Part shown: one piece after another, positions 9,395 to 20,400 of the stretch
Position numbering within the stretch: the first letter of the stretch is position 1
Layout of the letters: the number at the start of each line of letters is the position of its first letter
The notes under the pieces: model-generated
What the model saw: only the letters and a program-made list of their open reading frames with translations
Database searches by the model: none
What the model was told of the DNA's origin: nothing
Made by a program: the position numbers and the translations under genes
Assembly: GCA_029260595.1 (NCBI GenBank)
Contig: JAJDCY010000023.1
Coordinates: 62,001-126,000, forward strand
Reading direction: 5' to 3'
Length of the DNA: 64,000 nt
Source: Phycisphaeraceae bacterium
Lineage (GTDB): Bacteria; Planctomycetota; Phycisphaerae; Phycisphaerales; Phycisphaeraceae

Positions 9395-10060
9395 CTATGC
9401 TCGAACAAACGCCAGCCCCTTGCGGTGATAGTGCCCTTGCCCGGCGACGGCCCGCGACATCTCGGTCAGGCTCTGGTCGAACCGGAATCCGATGCCCGTC
9501 AACTGGTCAATCCAATATTCGGCCGGCTGACAGTTCACGTGGTGCCAACCCAACTGGCCGGGCTCGGCATAGGTCAGCATGATGTACCGATCGCTCGACC
9601 CGAACGTCACCAGGAAGTTGGGCATGTACCGCTCCTCCACGTGCTCGACAAACTCACAACTCCAGACCATATCGAACCGCCGGCCGGGCATGAACGGAGC
9701 CTTTGAAAAGTCATGCACAACGTGATGGTCCGGGATCACACTCGCCCGCCGGGCATCGGCACTCCCGTCGACACCGACCACATCACAGCCGAGGTCGCGG
9801 AAAAACGCAGCGCTGTGGCCCTCACCGCACCCGACATCCAGCACCGACCGGACACCTAGCTCCTCATAAGCCCAACGCCAGAGGCTGGGAAAGTACGTCG
9901 CCGGGTCGCCATGCGTGATATCTAAACCCGACAGCGCCGGCTGGTCGCTTGCACGGATGTACCCGCCCAGGTGCCCCTCCGTGATGTTCATATTGACATC
10001 GCGGGCGAGCTTCCTCTCGGCACTCGACGCTCCTTTATTGCGTCTGAGAAAACCGAACAT
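9395..10060 (-). CDS. SAM-dependent methyltransferase (class I)
   Basis: The Rossmann-fold SAM-binding motif I is SVLDVGCGEGHSAAFFRDLG, followed by the acidic loop VVGVDGS and a WSCEFVEHVEE segment typical of methyltransferase type 11/23 proteins. The ATG at 10060 (MFGFLRRNKG) is preferred because the longer frame to 10138 reads into a basic, unlikely leader. It lies between two glycosyltransferases on the same strand, so a role in modifying the same glycan or lipid-linked sugar is inferred. Confidence 0.85.
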   Translation of the reverse strand: MFGFLRRNKGASSAERKLARDVNMNITEGHLGGYIRASDQPALSGLDITHGDPATYFPSLWRWAYEELGVRSVLDVGCGEGHSAAFFRDLGCDVVGVDGSADARRASVIPDHHVVHDFSKAPFMPGRRFDMVWSCEFVEHVEERYMPNFLVTFGSSDRYIMLTYAEPGQLGWHHVNCQPAEYWIDQLTGIGFRFDQSLTEMSRAVAGQGHYHRKGLAFVRA

Positions 10061-10109
10061 CGTAGCATCACTCCGTCGTGGCGAGCACCCAAACCCGTGC
10101 GTGTCACTG

Positions 10110-10940
10110 TCAAACATCGGCCTGGGCATCCGACCCATAGACTGACTCGTAAAGCTTTAGAAATACCGCCCGCTTCTTGATCTCCCACGGCACGTGAACA
10201 CACGCCGGCTTCTGCCCCGTATGCGCGTTCTCTAACCGCCCCTCAACCAACCGGCAGTGGTTATCGATATCGTCCCACTCAAACGCGGTGCACCAAAACA
10301 GCTTGCACTGGCGGTCCAAGTCGATGGTAACGCCGTGCCTGCCCAGCGCCATGCACTTGGCCATGTGCGCCTGATCTTTATAGCTATACCATCGCACCAG
10401 ATCGCGCAGCCGCTCGGCACCCGACATAAAGACCTTTTCGTATAACTCGGTTCCGGTATCAACCAGATTTTTCAGCAGCCTGTTGCGCAACGTAATCATC
10501 CGCAGGTTCACACGGAGATCCTGACGATACAGCTTCTTCAGCGCCCCGGCATACCCGATCACACAGCCCGCGTTGAGATACGGGTAAGGCGACTCGCCCG
10601 CCGCCTCATCAAAAAACCGTTTGAATCGCCGGTACTGATGGCTGTAGCCGCGCTCGGCCGAGAACACCACATCACTGCCGAACGACGCAAACTGGTCCGC
10701 GATATACCCAGCACCCTGCTGATAAAACACATCGAACCCATCGGTCGCACAGACGATCTCCCGATCATCCAATCGCTCAATCGCCTCGTACAAACTCCGC
10801 TGTTTGAATAACGTGTGCTCCCAATCCGGCTGGATGTGCCCCATGCCGATCGGCACAAGCTCGATGCCGTTCGACGCGGCACTATCGAGTAGCGGCGCTA
10901 GTTTCGGACTCTGGCGATCCGCCCAATAGAAGAACTTCAT
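10110..10940 (-). CDS. PLOD-like glycosyltransferase
   Basis: 276 residues that resemble the glycosyltransferase domain of procollagen-lysine hydroxylases (PLOD/LH3). The sequence contains LDDREIVCATDGFDVFYQQ, a DxxD metal-binding region, then SDVVFSAERGYSHQYRRF and YPYLNAGCVIGYAGALKKLY, which match the FSAE and N-(S/A)-G-x-IG elements of that family. The start at 10940 (MKFFYWADR) is chosen. It is the first gene of the three-gene glycan cluster. Bacterial members transfer sugars to unknown acceptors; the family match is by eye. Confidence 0.75.
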   Translation of the reverse strand: MKFFYWADRQSPKLAPLLDSAASNGIELVPIGMGHIQPDWEHTLFKQRSLYEAIERLDDREIVCATDGFDVFYQQGAGYIADQFASFGSDVVFSAERGYSHQYRRFKRFFDEAAGESPYPYLNAGCVIGYAGALKKLYRQDLRVNLRMITLRNRLLKNLVDTGTELYEKVFMSGAERLRDLVRWYSYKDQAHMAKCMALGRHGVTIDLDRQCKLFWCTAFEWDDIDNHCRLVEGRLENAHTGQKPACVHVPWEIKKRAVFLKLYESVYGSDAQADV

Positions 10941-11053
10941 AGGCCAACTCTGCCCTGGGCACTTCCCGCCCGATCGATCAGGCGAGCACACTTACACGGT
11001 CACCCACACGTTCTGATTCGGCATAGTAACGTTCAATTAGCTCGCACCAGTGG

Positions 11054-11243
11054 TCAATCCCTCGAGGCGGCTGCACACGCCGTGGAATCCGGCCATACGG
11101 GGTTCGCGGCCAACAGCGCCGGGCCGTCCCCATCCACATCGGTGTCCTGATCAAAGTTGCTCAGCCGCCAGTCGCGCGGGTCCACGGCCTCTGCACTTAT
11201 TATCTCTTGATCGCATCAGATCGTCTTGAGGGAGATTGAGCCC
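11054..11243 (-). pseudogene. Remnant of a dockerin-containing secreted protein gene
   Basis: The minus strand encodes a broken dockerin. One frame gives GLNLPQDDLMRSRDN; after a shift another gives VDPRDWRLSNFDQDTDVDGD, then ALLAANPVWPDSTA and a stop at 11054-11056. The second part nearly repeats VDPRDWRLGNFDQDTDVDAD and the WPDT segment of the intact 2112-residue protein nearby. It therefore looks like the decayed 3' end of a paralogue. The rest of 10941-11348 holds no gene. Confidence 0.75.
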
Positions 11244-11348
11244 GCCTATGATCGAATTTTCGGGCCGGGCGAATCACGCGCTGCGATCCGGACAACCGGC
11301 GAATGCGAAATGTAGTGAGCCGGGAATCGCTAACAAAAAGGATCAGGC

Positions 11349-12158
11349 ATGCCGCATCTAACGAGGCTTTGCGTCGCTTTGTTGTTCTTCGTTCAGACCG
11401 TCACAGCCGGCGAACACGATCCTATGCTCGGTGCCGAGCAAGTCCTCGCTGACCTCACCGATGGTGTGGCCAAACTTACGACAACGGACACGCCGCGCAC
11501 ACCCGGCCAACAACTGATCGCCGACATCACCGCATATGCAGACCGTCCGGACGGCCTCGCAGCGGATCAGGCGGCCCAAGGCTGGCTCGAATTGCTCGGG
11601 CGAATCATCGCGTTGGATCGCCGGACATTTCTGCGCGCCCAAGCCGCCACCGGTTCTGACGGCTCGGTGCTGGCGAGTCTGGTCCGGGTGATACCCGGGC
11701 CCGACACCTGGGCGATCATCGGCGAGGGCATCGCCGCCCGCGTGGATGCGGCCCCCGACTTGCCGGCCGGGTCGGCCGCGAGCCTGAGGCTGCTCGCTTG
11801 CGCGCTGACTGACAACCACATCGACGCCGTTCAACCAATCGCCGAGTTGGAGCAACTGACAAAGAAACTCCCCGGCGACCGCGAGACGGTCGGCGACCAA
11901 CTGCGAATGCTGGCTAGGCACTTCTACACCGAGCAGCAGGAACGAGACTCCCTGATTCACAACTTCGAACGCGAGCTTGAAAGACACGAGGCCAACCGCG
12001 ACCCGAACGAATGGGTCGATGAGATCGAAACACCCGACCTGGTCACACTCGTCGGCCTGAGCGCGCCGAGCAACTTCTGCGCCGGGCTCTGGTGCTCGAA
12101 GGCATACGGCCGAGCATCGATGCCGGCGAACAGACACTGGCGATGGCCCGTCGCCTGA
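11349..12158 (+). CDS. TPR protein, N-terminal part (probably frameshifted from the next frame)
   Basis: Starts with a secretion signal (LTRLCVALLFFVQTVTAGEH) and has an AAGGA ribosome-binding site. A helical alpha-solenoid-like region follows to about residue 225 (ETPDLVTL). Beyond about 12050 the reading becomes unlike protein of this composition (rich in W, N and odd residues), while the +2 frame continues smoothly as RPERAEQLLRRALVLEGIR. The natural protein is therefore probably 11349-14428 with one frameshift near 12030-12060. The mature protein would act outside the cytoplasmic membrane. Confidence 0.7.
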   Translation: MPHLTRLCVALLFFVQTVTAGEHDPMLGAEQVLADLTDGVAKLTTTDTPRTPGQQLIADITAYADRPDGLAADQAAQGWLELLGRIIALDRRTFLRAQAATGSDGSVLASLVRVIPGPDTWAIIGEGIAARVDAAPDLPAGSAASLRLLACALTDNHIDAVQPIAELEQLTKKLPGDRETVGDQLRMLARHFYTEQQERDSLIHNFERELERHEANRDPNEWVDEIETPDLVTLVGLSAPSNFCAGLWCSKAYGRASMPANRHWRWPVA

Positions 12159-14428
12159 CTTGGGAGATCATCGAGCAGGTGAAGACACCGCCCTGGGAGC
12201 TTTGTCAGAGCTTGGGCACCCTGGAGTTGTTCGAGGCGCTGGATAGGAAGTTCGGCCCTGGCGCTCCGGAGCAAACCGGCAAGCGGCGCGGCTCCGGCAA
12301 CATGATCGGCTGGCTGCTGGGCACCGGCTCCGTCGTAGCGGCACACGACCCGTACTTCTCGTGGGATCACAACAGCGCGCGGTTTTACTATCTGCTTAAT
12401 CTCGTGATCGCTGGACGACAGGACGAAGCGGTCAAACTCGCCGCGGCTCTTGGCGAAGGCGAGCAGACCTACTTCTTCGCCTACGGCGCCGCGGACCTGT
12501 TGCAGAGGGCGGGCGAGTCGCAAGCGGCGTTCGACTTTTTCCACGCGCAGCTCACCGCCGACCCGCGACTACCGTTCTGGGATATCTACATCAAGTTAGC
12601 CGCGCTGGCGAACCAATCTGATCACGCGCTAACACTGCTCGAGGCGTCGCTGCAGCGCCGCGATCTCCCGGTCGAGACCCGAGACGAACTCCAACGGATG
12701 CTCGTCACCGGCCTGCTCGCAGCCGACCGGGTCGACGACGCGGTCGCCTTGCTTGAAGAAGGCCTCGCGGCACCTCGGGACGGGTCAAACGGGCAACGCG
12801 TCGACGTGCGCCTGGCTCGGCTGGGCATCATCCTGGAGCGACCCGATTGGGTCGAGCAAGGTTTGGCAGGCGCAATCGATCAAGCGAATCGCGCGACGGA
12901 CCACGATCGCATCATGCCGCTGATCACGGTGCTCGTCGATGCCGGCCGACCTGCGCAAGCCGAGGAGTTGATCGCCGCGCGGCTGGGCACGTTGGTTCGC
13001 AATCCAGCTAACTTCGACGGGTCCACGCACCGCTACAACGACGAAATGATCGAGCTTCTGACCAACCTTGCGCAGATCTACCACGACATCGGACGCCACA
13101 GTGATGTGCTTACGTTGATTGAGCAGGCACCTTGGTGGGGCACGCACGATCTTGCAAGCATCCTCGGCCAACAGGCGCGATCAGATCGTTCGGGCACACC
13201 AAGACTCGGGCACCTCGTCGCAGCCGCGCTCGCCGACGCCGGCCGAGTCGCCGATGCGCGCCGGGTACTGGACGCGACCATGGATAAAGCGGGCGACGAC
13301 GATCGGGACTACCGATTGTTGATCTCGCTGGCCGGTGACAACGTACTCGAACGCCTGGATACGTTGGCCGGGCGCGATCGCTTCGAAGAGCGGCCACTGA
13401 TTTGGAAGGCCTACGTGCTGCGCCGGCAGGGCCGCTTGGATGAAGCACTCGCCGTGATCAAACAGGCGATTGAGATCGACCCCTCCGACGGGGAGCAGGG
13501 CCACGGGCGGCGGATGCAGGCCTACGCCGAACTCGCGGCGATCCACACCGACCGTGGTGAACACGAAGAAGCTGAATTATTCGAGGGCGCAGTCAGCGCG
13601 ATCCGACTATCCGAACGAGCCGATCGCTTCTACGCCGCGGGCTTGCTCAGCCGCGCGCTGGACATGTACGAGGACGCGTTGGGGCTGTTCGCGGACGCCT
13701 ACTGCATCCAATCCCGCCTGGCTCTGCGCATGATTGAGCAAGGCCGCTTCGACGAAGCGCACCGACACTACCAACGCGCGTTCGAGCTGATGCCCGACAG
13801 CTTCGGACGAATCGAGAGCCACTGCTTCGGTTGCGAACGCGCCTTCAAGGGGCAGCTCGCCGAGTCGATCGCGGAGCAGGTTTTCACCGACCGCGTAGCC
13901 AGGACGCCTGACAAGCCTCAGGTCCATTACCTGCTCGGCTACCTGCGCGAGGATCAGCATCGATACGTCGAAGCGGCCGAACATTACCAACAGGCGGTAG
14001 CGCTCGATCCGGATTACTACAACGCATGGCGCAACCTCTATCGCCTCACCCGAAATATCTACCTCCCACACCTAGTGCTCGACGCGGCAGTGCTCAACCA
14101 ACACCGGCTGGACCCGCTCGGGCGACACGGGCAACCGAATCTCAAGGGCGTCCGTGATCTGCCGGCCGTGTGGCGTGCGGTTCAGACCACCGCGGGCTAC
14201 GTGAGCAACACAGCCGATCAGGTTTACCCCATGCCCGCCGCGGCCGCGCGACTAGCGAAGCCCAAGCACCAAGATCCGATGGACATCGAGGCGATGATGT
14301 GGCAACTGAGCGAGAACCAAACGTCGGAAGCGCTGCCCGCCACGCCCGGGGATGCACTGGCGGATCACCAGACGGTCAGCGCCGCCTGCTATCTATTCGA
14401 GGTGTTCCTAGTCGGCGCAGCTCGGTAA
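12092..14428 (+). CDS. TPR-repeat protein, main body
   Basis: A helical repeat protein. The frame is already coding upstream of its first GTG at 12092, so this is most likely the body of the preceding secreted gene. Repeats resemble tetratricopeptide units throughout. The clearest are RQGRLDEALAVIKQAIEIDP, GRFDEAHRHYQRAFELMPDS and HRYVEAAEHYQQAVALDPDY near the C-terminus, where the final helix pairs lie. Such solenoids bind other proteins; the partner is unknown. It faces the 3' end of the giant PEP-CTERM gene across 22 bases. Confidence 0.82.
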   Translation: MLEGIRPSIDAGEQTLAMARRLTWEIIEQVKTPPWELCQSLGTLELFEALDRKFGPGAPEQTGKRRGSGNMIGWLLGTGSVVAAHDPYFSWDHNSARFYYLLNLVIAGRQDEAVKLAAALGEGEQTYFFAYGAADLLQRAGESQAAFDFFHAQLTADPRLPFWDIYIKLAALANQSDHALTLLEASLQRRDLPVETRDELQRMLVTGLLAADRVDDAVALLEEGLAAPRDGSNGQRVDVRLARLGIILERPDWVEQGLAGAIDQANRATDHDRIMPLITVLVDAGRPAQAEELIAARLGTLVRNPANFDGSTHRYNDEMIELLTNLAQIYHDIGRHSDVLTLIEQAPWWGTHDLASILGQQARSDRSGTPRLGHLVAAALADAGRVADARRVLDATMDKAGDDDRDYRLLISLAGDNVLERLDTLAGRDRFEERPLIWKAYVLRRQGRLDEALAVIKQAIEIDPSDGEQGHGRRMQAYAELAAIHTDRGEHEEAELFEGAVSAIRLSERADRFYAAGLLSRALDMYEDALGLFADAYCIQSRLALRMIEQGRFDEAHRHYQRAFELMPDSFGRIESHCFGCERAFKGQLAESIAEQVFTDRVARTPDKPQVHYLLGYLREDQHRYVEAAEHYQQAVALDPDYYNAWRNLYRLTRNIYLPHLVLDAAVLNQHRLDPLGRHGQPNLKGVRDLPAVWRAVQTTAGYVSNTADQVYPMPAAAARLAKPKHQDPMDIEAMMWQLSENQTSEALPATPGDALADHQTVSAACYLFEVFLVGAAR

Positions 14429-14450
14429 GGCCAAGTCAGAAGAATCACCG

Positions 14451-17400
14451 CTAGTGAGATGAGCATTGATCGGCGGCGCCTGTGCGGCGCCGCCTGGCCG
14501 CTCGCGAAAGTGCGACTGCAACAAGCGCGATCATCGTTCCCGGCTCAGGCGTTTGCGTCAGGTTCACGCCGATCTGGCCGGCGAGCCACTCAGCGGTACG
14601 GTCTGACTCCGCGACGGTATCCGGCCAAGCGAAGTTCTCGGCCAGCAGCGTCAGGTCATCCGCGTCCACATCGGTGTCTTGATCGAAGTTACCCAAGCGC
14701 CAGTCGCGCGGGTCAACAGCCGTCGCGAAGTTCGCCGCGAGCGCGACGAGGTCTTCGAGATTGATCACGCCGTCCAAGTTCGCGTCGCCGGTCGTCGCGA
14801 CGGCTTGCACGGTCAAATCATTGGCGTTGTAGAACAAGGTGAAACCGAGGCCGGGAACCTGCGGTGCGATCACGCTGACCGAATCGAACACAGTCCCGCC
14901 CGCGTTCGTGCCCCACGTCACGATCGTGAACTGATCGTACGGCGACACCGCGTCTTCGGCGCCGTCGATCAGGTGAATCTCAATTACGCCATCCAGCGCC
15001 ACATCGCCGGTCACCGCGACGTGGTCGTAGTCCTCGCCAGCGTCCGGTGCGGCCGTACTGCCGCCGGCCGGGTCGGCGATCTCGATCTGCATCGTCCCGC
15101 CCAGCGACTGGGTGTAGCTGCCGGTCACAGCCATCAACCCCGGCGACTGCCCCGGCGCAACTGTCCCGCCACCGTTTACCAGATCACCCATGAACGTCCC
15201 GACACTAAGCAACCCATCGGTAAAGTCGAACACACCGCCCGAGGCGTGGTCGATATTTGTGGCTTGGAGTGTGCCCCCGTTTAGCACAACCGTCCCGTCA
15301 GCGTCGATCCGCAGTAACGTCCCGGCCTCCAGCCCAAACCCGCCGGGCAGACTGATCGTGTCGCCGAGCAGCGCATCAACCGATCCGACAAACAAGTCCT
15401 GCGAGGTCAGCCCGAACGTCCCGCCCGTCCATTCCAGGAACTCATACGGCCCGGCATCAAAGTCCACGGTGGCGGTCCGAAACGCCCCAGCCGACAGGAC
15501 GATGGTCCCGTTGATTAGATAGGTCGAATCGATCTCAACCCGAGCGTTCTGATTCTGGACAAAGACCGCCTGCCCGCCCGGCCCGTCATTCGAATTGACC
15601 TCAAGGTAGCTCAACCCCGACACGTTGCCGCCGAACTCGACCGCGGAGTGCGCGTACACATCGCTGAAGACCAGCGAGATCTCGCTGATCACGGTAGTGT
15701 CCCCGCTTGCACCTTCAATCGTTACATATGAGTTCTGCAGCGACCCGCCGGTGAGCACACTGTCGCCCGAGAAATACATGTCCCCGCCCTCGAGCACCCC
15801 GCCGTCGTTGAGGATGGTCGAGTCCTCGGCCACGATCATAAAGGCCTGGATCGTCCCGCCCGAGTTCTGCACGGTCGCATCGGTGAGGAAGATCTCCCCG
15901 ACATCCATCACACCCGTGTTCACGACCGGCCGCAGGATGTCATACGTCGTGTCCACGGCGAGAATCATCGTCGCATCCGGATTGTTCGGGTCGGACACAT
16001 CCGGGACCTCGGTCCCCGCCGGCAGTGTTTCGCTCGTGTACACCGACTCGAACAGCGTCAGAAAGTCGCTGATCAGCGTCCCGTGGTTGATGATCTGCGG
16101 GATGTCGTCGCCCTGGATCTGCATGTCGATGGACGAGAAATAGATCGTGTGTCCGGCCTCGTTGGTCAGTGTGTCGTCATCACCCGATCCCTCAAGCAAG
16201 ACTTGCGACGAAAACTCAAGCGTGCCGGTCCCTGTAAAACGCACCGGCCCATCGAGGGTCAGTGTGCCGACCGCAACGTCGAGATACGCGTTGTTCTCGA
16301 TCGTCCCGGCAATGGACAGCGTGGTCACATCGAAGCCGCCGTCCCCCTCAAGCGTCACATCCTCGATCGCGGCCATGCCGGCGCTGTATGCGCTGTGAGG
16401 ATCGGAATCGCTAAATAGCGGGTTGATGAGCGTCCCGCCCTGCACCCGCACACCGACAAAATACGTATCCCCGCCCAAGCCGCCGATGGTCCCGCCCGTG
16501 TTGTCGATGTAGGCATCGACAATCGACAGCTCTCCGTCGGCCAGGTTGATCGCCCCGCGGTTAACCAAGCCGGGCAATGCCGCATTCATATCCGACGACG
16601 GGTCGATGACCAGCCCGGAGTCGGCGTCGACCTGCACCGTCCCGCGGTTGTCCAGCAGCAGCGAGTCCTGCCCGAGCTGATTCGGCACGCCACTATTATT
16701 CGTGACGGCGAGCGTGAACTGGTCGCCGATCGTCAGCCGGACGTCATCGGTCTCACCCTGAACATTGACGACATGGAGAAGGGCACTGCCGTTGCTGTCC
16801 AGCGTCAGGTCGTTGTCCAGGGTCAGGTCCAGAGACTCCAGGTACAGCGACCCGGTGTCGGTGATGTTCAGCGAGTTGCGCAGCACGACCTGTGAGAACG
16901 AATCGTACCCGCCCAGAATCGTGTCGGCGGTGAATGTGGCGTCTTCCAGCACCAGCGTGCCATAGACCTCGATGAGCTGCTCGCTGAACCCAAAATCTTG
17001 CGCCTCGAACCGCGTCCCGATGACCTGGTTGAAAAAGTCGTCACCCGGCATCCCGGCCCCGTCCCAGATCGAGTCGCCTTTAAGCGTCCCGCCGAGCAGC
17101 GTGACGTCGTAAAAAATCGCAAAGGTGACGTCAAAGACCCCGCCGGTGTTGTCGTAGACACCCGCGTGAAACTCGGTGTCCCCACCGCTGCGATCAAGGA
17201 TCACGCCCGCGTTTCTCACACCGGGCCCGCCCGAGTCCTTCACGGGGACGATCGAAACCTGGCCGCCATACCCGGTGTCTTCAATCTCGATCGTGCCCCG
17301 GTTGTCGATGACCAGGTCGTCGTTGCCGAGCGTCCCGACAACCAGATGCGCCTGCGGCCCGACCGTCAGCACCGTCTCGCCGCCCGGGCCGTCGCCGGTG

Positions 17401-20400
17401 AGGCTGCCGAGGTACCACTGCCCGTCTCCGATCAACGTCGTGTCGTCGTCAAGAAAAAACTCCCCTTCGACAAATCCGTTCGCGTTGCCGAATGCTCCGA
17501 TGCCGGACCCCGCTCGGTTCTCGATCGTGCCCGACAACCCGGTCTCACCCGCGAAGACCTCCGCGTCAGGCAGAAACACAACATCCTCAAGGCTGGTTGT
17601 ATGCAGATCGATGAACCCATCCAGGTCAGCGCCCACGATGTACGAACCCGATACCGAAAGGCTGGTCAAGTCCTGCTGCGTGGGCGAATACCCGCCGAGC
17701 CGGCTGCCAACGCTGACCAGCGTGCTGTTCTGGATCGTGATGTTGCCAACGAGGTCCGTCGTGTGGACAAAGTCGGCGTCGATGATGCTGATCTGCGCGT
17801 CGTAGGGATCGCCGGACAGCCCGTTGCCCGACAGCATGCTCGTCCCGGTGATCGTCAGGCGCGACATCTCATCGATGTGCAGCGTCCCGTCGTTGTGCAG
17901 GCGCACGCTGTCGAGCACCAGCTCGCCGCCGTTGCGCGCCTCAAGCAAACCACTTGAATCATTGAGGAAGAACCCATCCGCGAGCGTAATCTTGCTCGAC
18001 GCCCCGGCCATGTTCTGCGAATCCGCATCGATCACCCCGTGATTGGTGAACCCCGGTGCGTTGCGCTGCGCATCGCCCGTCGGGTCGATCGTCAGCCCGG
18101 GCCCGCGCGGCGTCGTCACCCGCCCGTGATTCGTCACCGTCAGCCGGTTGTTGCCCAGCAGCCCGGTCGCCTCGATCGTGTGGTCGGCCATCTGCGTCAG
18201 CGAATCACCGGCCCGCAGCCCGGCGATCACGTTGTCCAACACGTTCGTCGTCCGCAGCACACCCGTTCCGTCGAGCATCAACCCCGGCCCGCTAAGGAAC
18301 AGCCGGGAGGTGTTGCCGGCGCTGCCGTCGATCAAAATCTCGCCGTCGTTAACGATCCGACCCGAGTCCGTCCGCACCGCGAACCGCTCGACGGTCAAGC
18401 TGTTGCCCGTGGTCACCGTCAGCGAATCCGCCGCACCGATGTTGAGCTGATCCACCGTCACCACAATGTCCGCGTCAACCATCGCGTTGTTGTTGATGTG
18501 GATGTTGTACGCGTAGGCCGCCGAGTTGCTCGGCACGCCCGGCACCGGCGGCGCCTCCGTCCCGTCCGGCGGCAAGCCTGTCGCGTGAAACACAAACCCC
18601 CAGTTCGCCGCGTTGCTCCAGTCGCCGTTGCCACCCGCCCACGTCGCGTCAAGCACCGGCACATCCGGCGAACTGGTCACGAAAAACAACTCCCCGTCGT
18701 TAAGAAGCTGTTGCTGCGCCGACAGGATGATCCCGCCGGAGTCCACCGAAAAGTTAAACCACTCGGCGCCCTCCGGGATCAGCGTCGCGTACACCGAAAA
18801 CCCGTCCATCATCGCGACGTCCACATCGCCGACGCCCCCGAACAGCGGGTCGTTCGCAAACCCGCCCTCGAGCAGGGGCACAAAGTAGTTTTCTTCGCCC
18901 ACTCCCAGCATCGGGTCGTTTAGCGGCGACCCCTTCGCGCTGTAAAAAAGCAGCATGTCGTAGCCGAGGTAGTCGTCGTCGAACGGGCTCGGCCCCAGGT
19001 CGAACCGCGCCAGCCCGGCGAAAGCTTCCGCCGGCGTCGATTCCACCAGATTCATATTGTTCGCAAGGAAGATGTCGTTCGCATTATGCCCGGTAAACCC
19101 GAACGCCTCGGCGCCGCCGGGCAATCCCACGATGTTCGGCGTCGACGGCGCATCGGCGATCAGCGGGTTGATCGAAACCGTGCCCGCTCGGCTGGACGTG
19201 TCACTGCCGGTCAGCGAAGCCCCGCCGAGCGCCGCAGCCGCTGAAGAACCGACCGCCACGGTGTTGGCCCCCACGAGCAACTGCCCAGACGCACCATCAT
19301 CGAAACTCGCGCCCCCGTTACGGCCCAAGCCGCCGCTAACATCGATCGTGCCCGAACCGCCGACGGTCGAGCCGACCAGCTTCACCGTGCCGCCCGACCC
19401 ACCACCGCCGCCACCGCCATCACCACCCGATCCGCCGCGCCCCCCGGCGCTCCCATTCGCTCCGACTCCGCCAACACCCGCGAAAAACGGGTCCGGGATC
19501 GGCACGGGCGGCGGCGGAACAAACGGAACCGTCGTCACGCCGGGGATCGGCAGCACAGCCGCGACATTCGCCACAACATTAATCGGTTCACCCGCGATAC
19601 CAACCACGCCCAGGCGCCCCAACGAGCCGGTTTGACCATCACCCCCGCGCGCATGAGCTTCGCCCTGCAAATCAACCGATCCCTCAACAAGAAACTCGAC
19701 CGCCCCACCACCGGCGCCGCCAAGCCCGCCACCACCGCCGAGGCCACCGACGCCGCCATCACCCCCGTCGGCGCCCGGCCCGCCCGATCCGCCGAAGCTC
19801 GCAATATTGAATCCGGCGAAACCAAACGACTTGGCCCAGTTGCCCTGACCCGCGGCCCCACCACCACCACCCCCGCCGCCGCCACCACCGCTGCCACCCT
19901 GCCCGCCTCCACCGCCGCCGCCGCCGTTGCCGGCAACAAGTTCAAACGACGACCCACCGGAAAACTTGCCGCCGTGCCCGTTGCCGCCCTGCTCGCCCTC
20001 ATCCCCGTCGGAACCCAGCCCGCCAACGATCCCGTCGCCCCCGTCTTTGGTCGGCACACCGGGGAGAAAACTCGGCAACGGGCTCGGCCAATAGACACCG
20101 GGGCTGCCGCCTGGCCCGCCAAACCCGCCGAAGCCGCTGCTATTCCCATCGAACCCGCCCACGCCCCCGCTCGCCACAGCCGTGGGATTATTGAATCCCT
20201 TGCCGCCCTCGTTGCCGCCGGTCCCCCGATCGCCGACATCCCCGTCCGTGCCACTGGTCCCGCCGCGCCCAGGAAACGCCGGCACCGGTGGCGGCACCGC
20301 GCCCGGGATAAAAAAGATCATCGCCCCACCGCCGCGGACCCACTGCACACCGCCGCCGTCGCCCGGGTCGCCCGGCAACCCGCCTTGGCCAGCCCCTCCA

